From: Epiperipatus broadwayi
Taxonomy: Eukaryota > Onychophora > Udeonychophora > Euonychophora > Peripatidae
Reading direction: 5' to 3'
Length of the DNA: 64,000 nucleotides
NCBI GenBank assembly: GCA_028023455.1
Contig: JAQFVV010012495.1
Location: forward strand, 3,295,516 to 3,359,515
In this document: positions 1-10,649 of the stretch, in pieces
How positions within the stretch are numbered: position 1 is the first letter of the stretch
How the letters are laid out: the number at the start of each line of letters is the position of its first letter
Made by a program: the position numbers and the translations under genes
The notes under the pieces: model-generated
Databases searched by the model: none
The model's input: the letters and a program-made list of their open reading frames with translations, nothing else
What the model was told of the DNA's origin: nothing

Positions 1-322
1 CATTTTGTATGTAAATATTATGCTAAGTTTTTATTTCATTAATATGTAATATCCACAAATATATTCCTGTTTATACTCCTATGTAAATATTTTTTTGCAA
101 ATCCATAATTTATTCATAAGTAATTTTCTCTTTATATATTTTCTTCTATATATCTTTTAAGAACTATATTTATACTAATGTCATCCTAATTTCAGAATCT
201 CTATTAAATTTTGGTTTTATCTTTTTTATTAGTATTGCTTCTTTTATTTTCCTTTTTTAATATTGTCTGTATAATATATCATTTTTATTGAACTTTCTGT
301 AAATTTGTGTCTTGTGTCCTTT
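1..322. other. AT-rich DNA, no gene seen
   Basis: Low-complexity AT-rich sequence. The reading frames here are short, lack recognisable domains and look like chance ORFs. It leads into a (TA)n tract at about 323-342 that borders the first hammerhead-bearing repeat. Confidence 0.6.
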
Positions 323-370
323 ATATATATATATATATATTAATATATGGAGTATCTGAATTAAGTTCAG

Positions 371-418
371 GCCCATTGAAGAGATCCATAGGTCGAAACC
401 GGTCTGGGGATGGGGATA
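371..418 (+). ncRNA. Hammerhead ribozyme, type A, decayed copy
   Basis: The core reads TTGAAGA (376-382), stem II GATC/GGTC around loop CATA (383-394), GAAA (395-398), then the self-complementary stem III ACCGGT and the GTC cleavage triplet ending at 404. Downstream TGGG can pair with CCCA upstream as stem I. It matches the better copy at 34711-34768 through to the AATCTAAGATAAA that follows. The invariant first core C is T here (position 376), so cleavage is not expected. The flank motif ATATGGAGTATCTGAA at about 346 recurs at about 632. Confidence 0.6.
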
Positions 419-749
419 ATCTAAGATAAATATGATTTGAATGCCTTCTCTTGTAGTAGCATTTATCATAATAAATAAAATAAAAAAGTTTGTTTAGAGT
501 TATAGCATGCTCTTAAGTTTACATATTGGTAAATTCACGCTATATATAAGTCATGTGACAGCTGACTTTTTATTATTACTATTATTATTTTGCTGTTGGA
601 GCTTTGGCTAAATTAAATGGCTAAGCCTATTAATATATGGAGTATCTGAATATATATATATATATATTGGTGATTTATTATCTGATATATTGTTTGTGTT
701 TTATGGTATTATTTATGTGGTTATATATTTTATTTTGTTCATTATATCA

Positions 750-785
750 TAGCTCTGAAGAGGACTGCAGGACAGTCGAAATGTA
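750..785 (+). ncRNA. Possible hammerhead ribozyme, type B
   Basis: The core CTGAAGA (755-761) is followed by a hairpin with arms GACTG and CAGTC, then GAAA (778-781), which fits the CUGANGA/stem II/GAAA layout. One G is unpaired at the base of stem II. I cannot build a convincing stem I or cleavage triplet downstream. It could be a worn hammerhead from a third repeat family or a chance match. Confidence 0.35.
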
Positions 786-2217
786 AAATTGTTTATGCAT
801 ATATGTACAATAAAATATTTTTTTTTTGCTATAAGGTGTTCAAAGTAGCATGGATAAATTGTATTTATATAAGATATTACAGAAGAAAAAAAAAGAAAGT
901 GGTGAATTTCGTAATATTGCAACAGAATATTTAAATAAAATATAATTAAATAAACTAAGTATATTTTTAAAGTATAATTTGGAATGGTAAGTGGTAAACA
1001 GATTTATTCAAGCCTACACATTGGTGTCCAAATTGTAATGCTCTACTACTATGGACATGAGAGACTAAATGATGATTGAATATGTACACATGTGGTGAAT
1101 CTAACCATCAGTGCAGTGTGGAGATAAGAGTACCTTTTATTACATCCAAACAATATTTAATTAAATATCTTTAGATTTATGGTGATTGAATTCAAATTTA
1201 GCCAAATAATAGTAGGAAGTAAATCTTATTATATCTTTGCTATTTTATATTAATATTCTCTAATATGTGTATGTTTAATGTATTACTAATTCCTTTGAAC
1301 ACCATGGCTAAATAATTACTTCTCCAATTGATTTTCATAAATAAACAATGTCTAAATAAAATATATTTCAGGGTTCAAAATATATGTCGATATGTGTGTG
1401 TAAATGTGATCAAACACATATCAATAAAAAATATATACAAAAGCAAATTTAATGAATAAAAATGTTAATTAATTTTATTTACAGCTTTATAAAAATAGAA
1501 TAACTTCATTATTCTTTATTTTACAATTATTAAATGAATTTAGTAAAATAAAGACTTCCCCGGCTTCTACTTTCTAAAGAAGTATATTGACATAAGTAAA
1601 ACACGTTTCTTAGATGTGCGTTAGTATGTAACATTATGTTGTGTTGACATGAATGTTAAGTCATTTATAAATCAAAGATTGTCTTCATTTTATTCTAAGC
1701 ACATAAATATTTAAATTAATAATTAAACTATAATATATTACGCAGTATGTTTTTCAGATCTATTAAGAAAGTCTAACTCGAACTTTATTTTACAAATATC
1801 TAAATACATGAAACGTAACTAAATAAATATAAGTAAACAAGAAATTCAACAACAATACCATATTTTCTTAAACTTCAAAATTATGGTAGCAATCCTTTGG
1901 TACAAATCATTATTATTAGTGACTTAAATTCTAAATATACATTTATATACTACTCTATAGTATAACAAGAGAACTTTCACTAACAACGCGATATTTCTAA
2001 ACAAATGCCACAAATGAAAGACTGCATATTATTTATAATTTTCATAAAACTAAAATAAATCTCATAAATCATCAAAGACTACTATAATGTCTTAAAATTA
2101 ATATAAATGATTACTTAGTTAAATATATAAAATCCAAGCCAATCAGATTTAACGATTATCTTTCACACAAAACATAAATACACATTAAAAGGTGTTTGGG
2201 AAAAACATAAATGCATT
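786..2217. other. AT-rich DNA, nothing recognised
   Basis: No open frame of note, no RNA gene and no clear repeat copy was found on either strand. Short runs of A and T and TATATA tracts dominate. Confidence 0.5.
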
Positions 2218-2501
2218 CATATTTAAATACATACACTTCAAGTATATTGTCTATATTGAACTTAATGTAATTAGAAGTTATTTGAACTCAGATTTTCAAG
2301 CTCCCCCAATCTATCTATTTCATCTTATACAACCAATACACATGACCATTTATATATGAAAAAGATAAATAATCACCAATATACATATTTTGTGCTAAAA
2401 CAGCACTCATCAGTTGATCCAGATCATCATCTCTCACATACAAATATAATCAGTGCTGAGTTTATATTAAGATAGAAAATCTTCAAACTTCAATAGACAG
2501 T
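2218..2501 (-). repeat. Hammerhead repeat family R, minus-strand copy
   Basis: Copy of an interspersed repeat seen in about nine places in the window. Diagnostic motifs, read on the minus strand, are a hammerhead (2368-2433), then CTTTTTCATAT, a segment with GAGCTTGAAAATCTGAG, and TAATTACATTAAGTTC. It abuts a plus-strand copy at about 2502. The two share an inverted segment around AAGATAGAAAATCTTC, so the pair forms a large imperfect palindrome. Confidence 0.75.
2368..2433 (-). ncRNA. Hammerhead ribozyme, family R, decayed
   Basis: On the minus strand CTGATGA is followed by stem II GTGCT/AGCAC and then AAAA where GAAA is required. Stem I strands (GATGATGATCTGGATCAA and TTGGTGATTATT) are still partly complementary. 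Loss of the invariant G after stem II should abolish cleavage. Confidence 0.6.
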
Positions 2502-2645
2502 ATAATATTGACATCAACAAGATCTTTGAGTGTTCATCACCAGATTTTCAATGATAAGGATGGCTGAAGAGTTGGACGGTGAAGAAATTTGAAACCTGTG
2601 TATTGAAGTTTGAAGATTTTCTATCTTAATATAAACTGAGCACTG

Positions 2646-2680
<35 letters not shown>

Positions 2681-2822
2681 GTGGGGAGATAATGATTTGG
2701 ATCAACTGATGAGTTCTGGTTCAGTTCGTAACACGTATATCAAGATCATTTATTTTTTTCACATGCATGTGGTTATGTGTATGTAAAGAGCTTTAAAATC
2801 TAAGTACAAATCCCTTCTAATA
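2502..2822 (+). repeat. Hammerhead repeat family R, plus-strand copy
   Basis: Starts within the unit (TTGACATCAACAAGATC, then GATGGCTGAAGAGTTGGA), passes a (TA)n(TG)n tract at 2646-2680 and the hammerhead at 2688-2750, and continues through CATGTGGTTATGTG towards CAAATCCCTTCTAA. The microsatellite lies just 5' of stem I, where other copies also carry TATATGTGTG. Confidence 0.75.
2688..2750 (+). ncRNA. Hammerhead ribozyme, family R, decayed
   Basis: CTGATGA is intact. Stem II reads GTTCTG/CAGTTC and is mispaired, and the following GAAA is GTAA. The flanking stem I strands (ATGAT and ATCAT) remain complementary. Predicted inactive. Confidence 0.55.
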
Positions 2823-3230
2823 AATGCATTAACCCTTTAACTCATCCTTTTAACTTATTTAAAAGAGTTAATCTTTGTCTAATTTTTATATCAGTCCACT
2901 ACTTAAATCTGAGAACAATATTATTCGTCAGTTTTATTTCCAGTTGGTTTCTATTGTTAAAATATTAATCTAAAATACACATAATTTTTTTAATTCAGCT
3001 TCTAAAAATTGAATAATTTTAGATTCAAATTGGTTAAATGTAACGAAAAATTAAAAATAATTTTAATAACTGAAGAAAAATATAAAAAAAAACGTTTAAA
3101 AAATAGCCAGTAGTAAAACAAAAGAATTATATTTGAACCAATCACTGGTGTCATTATTCAATTTTTACCTGTCAAAATAATTTACTTTTCTGAAGAGTTA
3201 TCATTCTCAACTTATTTTTCTTGTGAAAAT
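2823..3230. other. AT-rich DNA, nothing recognised
   Basis: Homopolymer-rich AT sequence without coding potential or identified repeats. Confidence 0.5.
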
Positions 3231-3840
3231 GATTATATTCATGAGCTTATTTTTCTTGTAATATTAAAAAATTTCCAAATCAAACTTTATATTTCGATAA
3301 AGTAATGTAAAATCTTATTTATGAACATAAAAATTACGATAAATATAATTATTTACTTCAAAATACGAATGCGTAAAATATTTTGTTTTGATTTATTTAG
3401 AACCGCCTACTATTCAAATTAGAGTTGCTATGTCTAAACAACTGTTTTCAAAAATGATTATATTCACAAGCTTATTTTTCTTGTAATATTAAAAATTTTC
3501 CGAATCAAACTTTATATTTCAATAAAGTAATGTAAAATTTTATTTATGAACATAAAAAATTACGATAAATATAATTATTTACTTCAAAATACGAATGCGT
3601 AAAAAATTTTATTTTGATTTATTTAGAACCGCCTACTATTCAAATTAGAGTTGCTATGTCTAAACAACTGTTTTCAAAAATGATTATATTCACGAGCTTA
3701 TTTTTCTTGTAATATTAAAAATTTTCTGAATCAAACTTTATATTTCGATAAAGTAATGTAAAATCTTATTTATGAATGTAAAAAATTACAATAAATATAA
3801 TTATTTACATCAAAATCAATTACGAATGTGTAGAACATCT
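3231..3840. repeat. 225-bp tandem repeat, about 2.7 copies
   Basis: The segment starting GATTATATTCATGAGC recurs at 3231, 3456 and 3682, a period of 225-226 bp. Copies share TTTCTTGTAATATTAAAAA, TATTTCGATAAAGTAATG and ACGAATGCGTAAAA, plus AACCGCCTACTATTCAAA in the first two. The third copy is truncated and more diverged. It resembles a small satellite array. Confidence 0.85.
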
Positions 3841-4261
3841 TCGTTTAGTTTCTGAATTTGTCATTTAGAAACAGCCTACAAGACAATTTCCAGATTTGGT
3901 AGGCATCCAATCAGAGAAAAGATACTGAATAGCTGGCATGAAAAATTGATTTTCAAAATATAAAGCTATATGCGGATGTTTTTAGAACTACAATTTTAAA
4001 TGTTGAATTTCCTATAAAATAAGCCTAAAATAAAGAAATTGTGACCAAAATTGACCAAGAGATGGCACATGCTATGTCCAAAAACTGTAATTTGTATTTT
4101 TGTCCCACTTAAATTAGCTATGGGATCTAAACAAAATAATCACATAATTGGTTAATTAAGTAACAATAAAATAACTAATATACCTTTATTATTTTCCAAT
4201 TTTCTTTTATTCAAACATCTGGGAGAATGAAAGCTAAGATTAATTTTATTATTATTATTTA
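3841..4261. other. AT-rich DNA, nothing recognised
   Basis: Continues from the tandem array with diverged sequence and has no coding or RNA signature that I can support. Confidence 0.45.
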
Positions 4262-4440
4262 AAAATATTAAACATGTAATTAGAAGGACCTGAACTTACA
4301 CTTTCAAACTTCCCATAGTCATACTCTATCTTATACAACTGATGCACATGACCACATACATATGAAAAAGATATTAATATATGTATTTTGTGCTGAACCA
4401 GCACTTATTAATTGGTCCAGATTATCATTTCTTATATATA
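4262..4440 (-). repeat. Hammerhead repeat family R, minus-strand partial copy
   Basis: On the minus strand it runs from the hammerhead position (about 4372-4432) through CTTTTTCATATGTATG, TGTATAAGATAGAG and AAGTGTAAGTTCAGGTC to AATTACATG. In the ribozyme, CTGATGA has become TTAATAA-like and GAAA has become AAAA, so only the stem II hairpin GTGCTG/CAGCAC survives. It ends at a (TA)n tract (4435-4455). Confidence 0.65.
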
Positions 4441-4455
4441 TATATATATATATAT

Positions 4456-5620
4456 TGTAATGGAAATATGAGCGATGATGGAGTTTTTTTTATTTATATA
4501 TAATAAGTATTCTTAAATTCAAATCATCCATCTTCTGTTACCACAAGCAAAGAGAACATGTAGACATAATTTATATCCATACCTGATCAAACCTGTGACA
4601 ATACGGATATTGCCACAAGGTTATCTTTCCCGATCAGCTGACTCTCGACTGCTGTCATTATTAAAGAATTACAGCACTTGGTTAAATTATAAATTTAATG
4701 GAATCAGTAATACTGTACAACTATCCTCATGTGTTAGTTGGTACTCAAATGGAGTAATAATTATAGCCAAACTCCCCTCTGGGTATATTAAACTATTTGG
4801 AATGGCGATGAAATGAGACAATACAGATAAAATAATTAATGAAACATTTACTATAATAATAAAATAACAAAAAAAAGAAATTACATGAAATATTTACATA
4901 CAATAAAATCATTTAAATATAATACTACAATTAGGTCTATGTGTTAAATCCTATAAATGTCTTTAATCTATTGAAATAAAGTATCCATTTATAGTCGTTC
5001 CTTCCAATTATTATTAAAGAGTTTAATTAATGTCTATCTCATTAAATATTTGGAATTGCAATTGATTTTAATGTAAAATGTATGTGCACACATGTTATAT
5101 ATTGATCTTTATTTACTTTACCTAGGTTTTCTTCTTCTTTGATGCTAACTATTGTCCTGCTGACGGTCATGTGGAATTCATCCACTTCTTTAGTAGAGAC
5201 GGCCATTCTTCGGCTTTGGATTTTTGTTTATGGGGTCTTCTCTTCTACATGTAGTGATTTCACAATACTAGGGTATTAATGGCATGGCAGGCAGATCATC
5301 AGGCAGGCACTACACTGGCAGTTGTTTCATGGCGAGGTGACCGTACAAGTATGGTGGGTTTGGATTGACCAGCGACCATGATGGCCCTTAGCCACACATT
5401 CTTGAAGATTCACTTGTGTTTTAGATTGGTTTCATATTCATTCAGTTTGTCAGTATTCTATGAAAATGTCCTTTACTCAGCTTTTCTTTTTTTCTTTAAG
5501 GTCTGCTTCCACTTCTTCTCAAAACCAGTGTTCTCACCAAAGTCTCCATGTGAACTGTCTTTGAATTAATGTTTGTTTTCAAATTCTTTTCTTATCTTGA
5601 TCTCTTGTTTGAAGGTTTTC
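4456..5620. other. Unassigned; possible LTR-like start after (TA)n
   Basis: Sequence beginning TGTAATGG follows directly on a (TA)n tract, as at the LTR start of Element 2 (16464). No matching second end was found. Roughly 5120-5410 is visibly richer in G and C and contains the beginning of a 63-codon frame (5378-5569) without recognisable motifs. I cannot tell an exon from a transposon fragment here. Confidence 0.3.
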
Positions 5621-6287
5621 TTTCCCACCTCTAATTTTAAAATGTTTTCTACAACTTATACAGAATTTCTTTTAATATCATACGATTTAATAACATCGTG
5701 TTTTACATTCATTTATCAATTACTTTTTAATAAAATTATCTCATTTTAACATGCAATAAACCTTTTCCCTCTTTATACATACATTCGCATATCTATTTCA
5801 TTTTGTCAAAATGTGTAATTTTAAAAACAGATTTTTCTCTTTTGTCGTATTCTAAATTTTACTTATATTTTTATTTAAAACTCCCCAATTATCACTTTTT
5901 AAGCAATTTGAGTTCCCATTTTATTTATATTTCCTTCTTCATTTTTAATCTTAAACTAAACATATGATGGTCATATTTTTAACTTTAATACTTCTATTTT
6001 TCTCAAAATCTGAACTTTGGAGGGTAAAAGATAAGAATCTTGTTCGATTCCGTTCCCTCTCTTTATCTCATTATAGTAATTAAGACATTCTTTTCTTCAT
6101 TGGTTTTAATTCTTTTACTTATTTGTATATTTAAAAAAAAACTACAATATTTAATATTACTTAATATTATATATATATATATGTAAAACCATATTACTTA
6201 TATATTATATATATATATATGTAAAACCATAAAACAATACAGTACTAGATTAAATTCAAAATTTTACCAAAATCCTTACACAACCAT
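5621..6287. other. AT-rich DNA with short TA-motif duplication
   Basis: Mostly T-rich sequence. Near 6165-6235 a motif, TATATATGTAAAACCATA, occurs twice in tandem with intervening (TA)n. Confidence 0.4.
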
Positions 6288-6322
6288 GGTTTCATCTACT
6301 ACAAATAGACCTTCTCAAGTGA
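6288..6322 (-). ncRNA. Possible hammerhead fossil 3' of the Penelope ORF
   Basis: Read on the minus strand, CTTGAGAAGGTCTA...TAGATGAAACC resembles CUGANGA, a stem II hairpin (GTCTA/TAGAT) and GAAAC. It lies about 60 bp downstream of the GIY-YIG ORF, where Penelope-like elements are known to carry hammerhead motifs in their terminal repeats. The first core block is altered, so this is at most a fossil. Confidence 0.3.
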
Positions 6323-6379
6323 AAATCAACCTAAAGGAAAACATATATATATATACAAACAAACAAACCTTCCCATAAT

Positions 6380-6784
6380 TCATTTCAAACTCCACCTTCC
6401 CTTAATATCAAAAGAAGTCTTCATAAGATTGATAGCCTCAGAATCAAGGAGTTTTATCATCAAAGTCTCCTTTATTCTTCTTTTTAACTCATTCTTTTCA
6501 TAAAAAATAACCGAAGCATTGTCAAACAATATTCTATGACCTGTATTCAATTCATGAATATATAAAGCTGAGTTAAGATACCTATGTTTAACTCTACTTA
6601 TATGAACCTTAACCCTTTCCTTAAGGCTAAATTTACTCTGGCCTACATAAAATTTACCACAACTACATGGAATTTTATAAACAATACCAGGAATAGACCT
6701 ACTATCAATAGACTGCTTTGAACCATTAAGTAATGAATTCAAATCAGAACCTTTCCTCCATGCAACCTTCTTTCCACCTAACAA
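6380..6784 (-). CDS. Penelope-like element, GIY-YIG endonuclease C-terminal fragment
   Basis: A 134-codon frame encodes the C-terminal nuclease of a Penelope-like retroelement, which nicks target DNA to prime reverse transcription. Visible features are the GIY-like GIVYKIPC (residues about 33-40), the CSCG pair of cysteines, the YIG-like FYVGQS (about 45-50), then the family's LKERVKVHISRVKHR helix with the catalytic-type Arg. Further on are HELNTGHRI, with the conserved His pair, and EAINLMK near the end. The order and spacing fit the family. The reverse transcriptase, which should precede it on the minus strand above 6784, is absent: a (TG)n tract starts there. So this is a 5'-truncated copy. 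The Met at 6784 is only the first one in the frame, not necessarily a native start. Confidence 0.85.
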   Translation of the reverse strand: MLGGKKVAWRKGSDLNSLLNGSKQSIDSRSIPGIVYKIPCSCGKFYVGQSKFSLKERVKVHISRVKHRYLNSALYIHELNTGHRILFDNASVIFYEKNELKRRIKETLMIKLLDSEAINLMKTSFDIKGRWSLK

Positions 6785-6837
6785 ATGACTATTCCTATGT
6801 GTGTGTGTGTGTGATCACAGTATGTATGATCATAGAC

Positions 6838-7178
6838 AATCTTCAATCTTCTCCACCCTCCAACTCTTCAACCATCCACATCATTGAAAATCTGAGGATG
6901 GAACACTCAAAGCCCACGTTGATGCCAATATTATTGTTATACCCATATTAATTTTAAGTATGTAAGACCTTAAATGTCTATTTAAATATGCAGAAGAGGG
7001 ATGGGCAGAATACAGACTGAATATGTAATATTTAAATATATTTATATTATCTATGTTAAACTTAATGTAATTAGAAGGATATGAACTCAGACTTTTAAGC
7101 TCCTCATAGCTATCCACTCCAACTTATACAACTGATACACATGACCACATAATGTGAATAAGATAAAAGGTCTCCAAT
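6838..7178 (-). repeat. Hammerhead repeat family R, copy ending at the ribozyme cleavage site
   Basis: On the minus strand the copy starts TTGGAGACC at 7178, directly after (TA)n. It runs through TGTGGTCATGTGTATCAG, GGAGCTTAAAAGTCTGAG, AATTACATTAAGTTTAAC, a TCTGCCCATCCCTCTTC segment and TTTTCAATGATGTGGATGG to about 6838. Its 5' end coincides with the predicted self-cleavage point, so the ribozyme core itself is missing. Confidence 0.75.
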
Positions 7179-7199
7179 ATATATATATATGTATATATG

Positions 7200-7378
7200 T
7201 AACAATAAAAACACAGAATCACTTCTATAAAAAAGCTTTAATATTTCAACCAGCAGACTGGTTTTCATCAGAAAGCAAAATGGCTACTTACAGAAATTAA
7301 GTGCTAAAATATTACAGTTACATATCAGATAACAAAACTAATTCCTATAGGCTAAAAATCTTTAAAAACATTGTACAA
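7200..7378 (-). repeat. Hammerhead-bearing repeat type C, minus-strand copy
   Basis: Reverse complement of 24233-24407 (CAATGTTTTTTAAGATTTT, CCTATAGGAATTAGTTTTG, TTTCTGTAAGTAGCCATTTTG, then the ribozyme and TTTATAGAAGTGATTCTG). The two copies face away from one another on either side of the 16.7-kb double LTR-element block. Function is unknown; the ribozyme suggests a Penelope-like terminal repeat or retrozyme. Confidence 0.75.
7235..7276 (-). ncRNA. Hammerhead ribozyme, type C
   Basis: On the minus strand, stem I GCTTT is followed by core CTGATGA, stem II AACCAG/CTGGTT with loop TCTG, GAAA, a two-pair stem III within ATAT, a T at the cleavage position, and AAAGC, which pairs fully with GCTTT. 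All core nucleotides are present. The usual G-C pair closing stem II is A-U here, and stem III is very short, so activity may need a dimer. Confidence 0.55.
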
Positions 7379-7393
7379 TATATATATATATAT

Positions 7394-10300
7394 TATAACC
7401 ATACATCTGCTAGCCGACCATGTACAAGATAGTGTACTTTGTGGAATTGTATAAAATTATGAAACTAATATATCATCTATGTGATTTCTAATACAGATGC
7501 TAGTCTAGGTAAAGCTTTGCAATTAAAAAATGAATACTTGGGTTCTTTTATAATTTAGTATATCATTGAGACTCTTATTGTTTTGACGAATATAAATTTA
7601 AAATTGTTAAGTAAAGATATTTGATCGTGAAATTATTTGATAAATCTGTTTATAAGCTTAATAATTAATTTGTACTTTAGACTAGAATCAACTACGCAAA
7701 GCCACAATGATGGAAAAGGTAAATGGGATTTTATTGTACCCTGCCAATCATATACAACCAAAGACGAAAAGCATCTTAATGTTTTCTCAAAAAATATTTA
7801 TAAACTCTTTCTATCATGTAGACAATAATATGTACTTAAATGTATGCTCTTCACTGTATGCTATATCCAAAGTTTATTATTTCTGATGTTATGAATGACA
7901 CATAGCAACGGCACAGTAAGTTTAACTATAAATCAATCTTTATTTACAAACTTTATGAACAATAAATAGTTTATTTCAATATTTAAATAAAACATAACCA
8001 AACAAATAAAATAAATAAATGATACTTCAATAGACTTTCTTCAGTACATTTTGTAGGTATAGTTTTAACAAAACCTAATCATACCTTATTTCACTCTACT
8101 ATAATGAACATTGAGACAATTATTAAATTCAGCATCAACCTCTGAAAAAACTAAACATCATTTCCAGATTCAATATATCCCTTCCATAAACTTATAATCA
8201 TATAATAAATAATATGATGTATGTATGATTTCACTATCATGTAATAATTAATTAAAATGAAAATGTAAACTTACACTCCGGTAGATAATAATCAACTAAC
8301 AGTTAATTATTATGAAGTACTTGAATAGAATGTCCCGTTACCATTTGTTAATCTAAACAATAAAATTATGCTTACAAAATGAAGAAGATGATTTAGCAGA
8401 TTAACTAAACACTTTGCACAACTTATATCTGTGAAGCAAACATATTCCTGTGGATGTATTCATCTACACATAGGAATAAAATAATACTAAATGTTTTGCG
8501 TATTTAAACATTATCATAAAGTCACACGTATAATCACAAAATTCCGCGGATTAACCACCAGCGCAGGAATATGTGTAAAATACAACATGGCAATTAAATA
8601 ATCTGCGGATTAACCACCAGCACAGATTAAAGCCCTTTAATATTCTAAAAAACAAACATTATAATTTACTTCACAGTAAAGTGCAAAATCATCATCCTCA
8701 ATTCTTCTGACTATTCAGAATATGCTAACACTTTAGCAAATGTGGGTTCTTGCTTAGTAAAATATTACAATAATCAGGACAGTTAATGTACTACTTATAT
8801 TGCTTAAAATAAACCTGTGTAATATAATGTAAATAATATTGGAATGGGAATATAAATCTGGAAAGACTCACAATATCTCACAAAGATTAATACGTCTCAT
8901 AAATTCATTATATCTTGTTTAAGCTTTTTCCGCTAGCGCTATTCTTTGAATAAATATGTTATTCAACCTTTATTAATTTGAATCTAACAAATATAAATTA
9001 TGAACTTCATATGCGAGTTCATATAACGATAAAATTTAAATAAATGTATAATTCATTAATTATATAACATTTAACGGTGTGTGTGTGATAAAACTAAATG
9101 TAAAGCATTTATAGTTCAACACGTGAATTTTTAACAGATGTATATCACTAATTGGATTGTATAGTATTTATAATTCCTGATGGGATCCGTTGAATCCATG
9201 TACAATGTGTAGAATAACTATTATATAAGGCAATAGCTATAGCTGTAGTTAAATTCCATCCATGCACTTATATCCATTTGACTAGTTATTAAGACAATAT
9301 TAGATTAACGATTGCGTGGCTTTCCAAACATGAAACAATTCTAAACAAAATACGTAGAATTTAAATGAAAATGTTTTTCATAAAGTTATTAATCACTACA
9401 TCCTGATCAAAAGTGTTTCAAGTTTATCCTATCCATGCAAGTATTTATTTATCCATTGCGTTAATCCAGGAATAACTATTTACAGCAACTAATTTATTCA
9501 TTTTTAAACAGACGATAATATTATAAAATAGCTCTAATTAATTTTGAAGAATATTATTGATCCAATTGTTGAACAAATTAACTAGCAAATATCAATGGCA
9601 CTATAAAGTTAATTATCAATCAATATTATATTTTATTAGAATTAAAATGGAAATATTAAAATATTTTGATAGCTTTAGCATTTTATTTTAACTTAAACTT
9701 TTTTCTTTTTAAAAAACAAATTTTCATTTTCATCAAACTTTTATGATTAAAACATTGATCTAATTTTTCCAAATTATAGATTAATAAACAATTTGAAACA
9801 TACCAAATTCTTGCAGGTAATTCTTTCAAACTTAAACTGGGAAGCTCCGACATTTCAACAAATGTAATATTGGAAATGCTATCGGTGATTTGATTCTTGG
9901 CCGACCGACTTGAAAAGATCTTATAAGTCTAGTGATCCATTTTAAGTAGTTACCACTAAGTTATTCTATGTTTATAACAAATTTTGTGGTAATTTAGTTA
10001 CTTATTAACGGTTTCAAAATCAGCTCAGCAAATTTACAACATTTGCCTTTACCATTTTGTTCTTTCTCCCTCCAAAAGACAAAACTAACAGACGATATTC
10101 TCTTAGAAATTCGCGCTCTTTTCTTTTATTACATTGAGACGCCTATGCAATTGCAGTATTTATTTAATAATTTATTTTAATTGACTAAATGGTTTTGTAA
10201 ATTTAATAGAAATAATAATTTTAAGACTACTTTAAATAAATGAAAATAAAATATTATTTTTAATAACACTTTATCAAATTTTAATATGTTGTAAAAATTT

Positions 10301-10487
10301 TTAAAAAGTTAAAAGTTTTGATGTAAGTTAGCATATGGAATAAAGCAAATTGAAATTGATTAAAATAATATCATAAAGTAATCTTTTCAAATACGAATCA
10401 AGCCAACCAAACCACCAACAGAAGAAAGAGAAATTTTTATATAAGTTATATCAATGAATATATTTTCTACTAAAATATATGGTTACA
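7394..10487 (-). repeat. Element 1 3' LTR
   Basis: Downstream LTR in the element's own orientation. It matches 13345-16443 nearly base for base over 7394 to about 9525 (around ten differences by eye) and is clearly more diverged from there to 10487. It contains a short internal repeat, GCGGATTAACCACCAGC at 8547 and 8603. Small frames such as 7637-7828 occur here and are not supported as genes. Confidence 0.88.
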
Positions 10488-10510
10488 GTTTACACCCCCC
10501 TACGGAAAAA
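10488..10510 (-). promoter_or_regulatory. Element 1 polypurine-like tract
   Basis: On the minus strand AGGGGGG lies about eight bases before the 3' LTR start, the expected place for the plus-strand primer of reverse transcription. The tract is short and not flush with the LTR, so it is tentative. Confidence 0.4.
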
Positions 10511-10649
10511 ATTTATCTTTCTTTAAAGTTCCCTTTTCTTAGATTCTACCAAGGTACATCACAGATTATTATTTTTATTATCCTATCTTTAATTCATCAT
10601 CAATTTGAATATGATATAACATTTTACAATATAAATCCCCCTAATTTAT

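Noticed and set aside
3231-3840. Regularly spaced repeats considered as a CRISPR array
   Set aside because: The units are 225 bp and contiguous with no unique spacers, and the context is eukaryotic.
5378-5569. Short hydrophobic frame in a GC-richer patch, possible exon
   Set aside because: No splice pattern, homology or codon bias I can support; left as unassigned.
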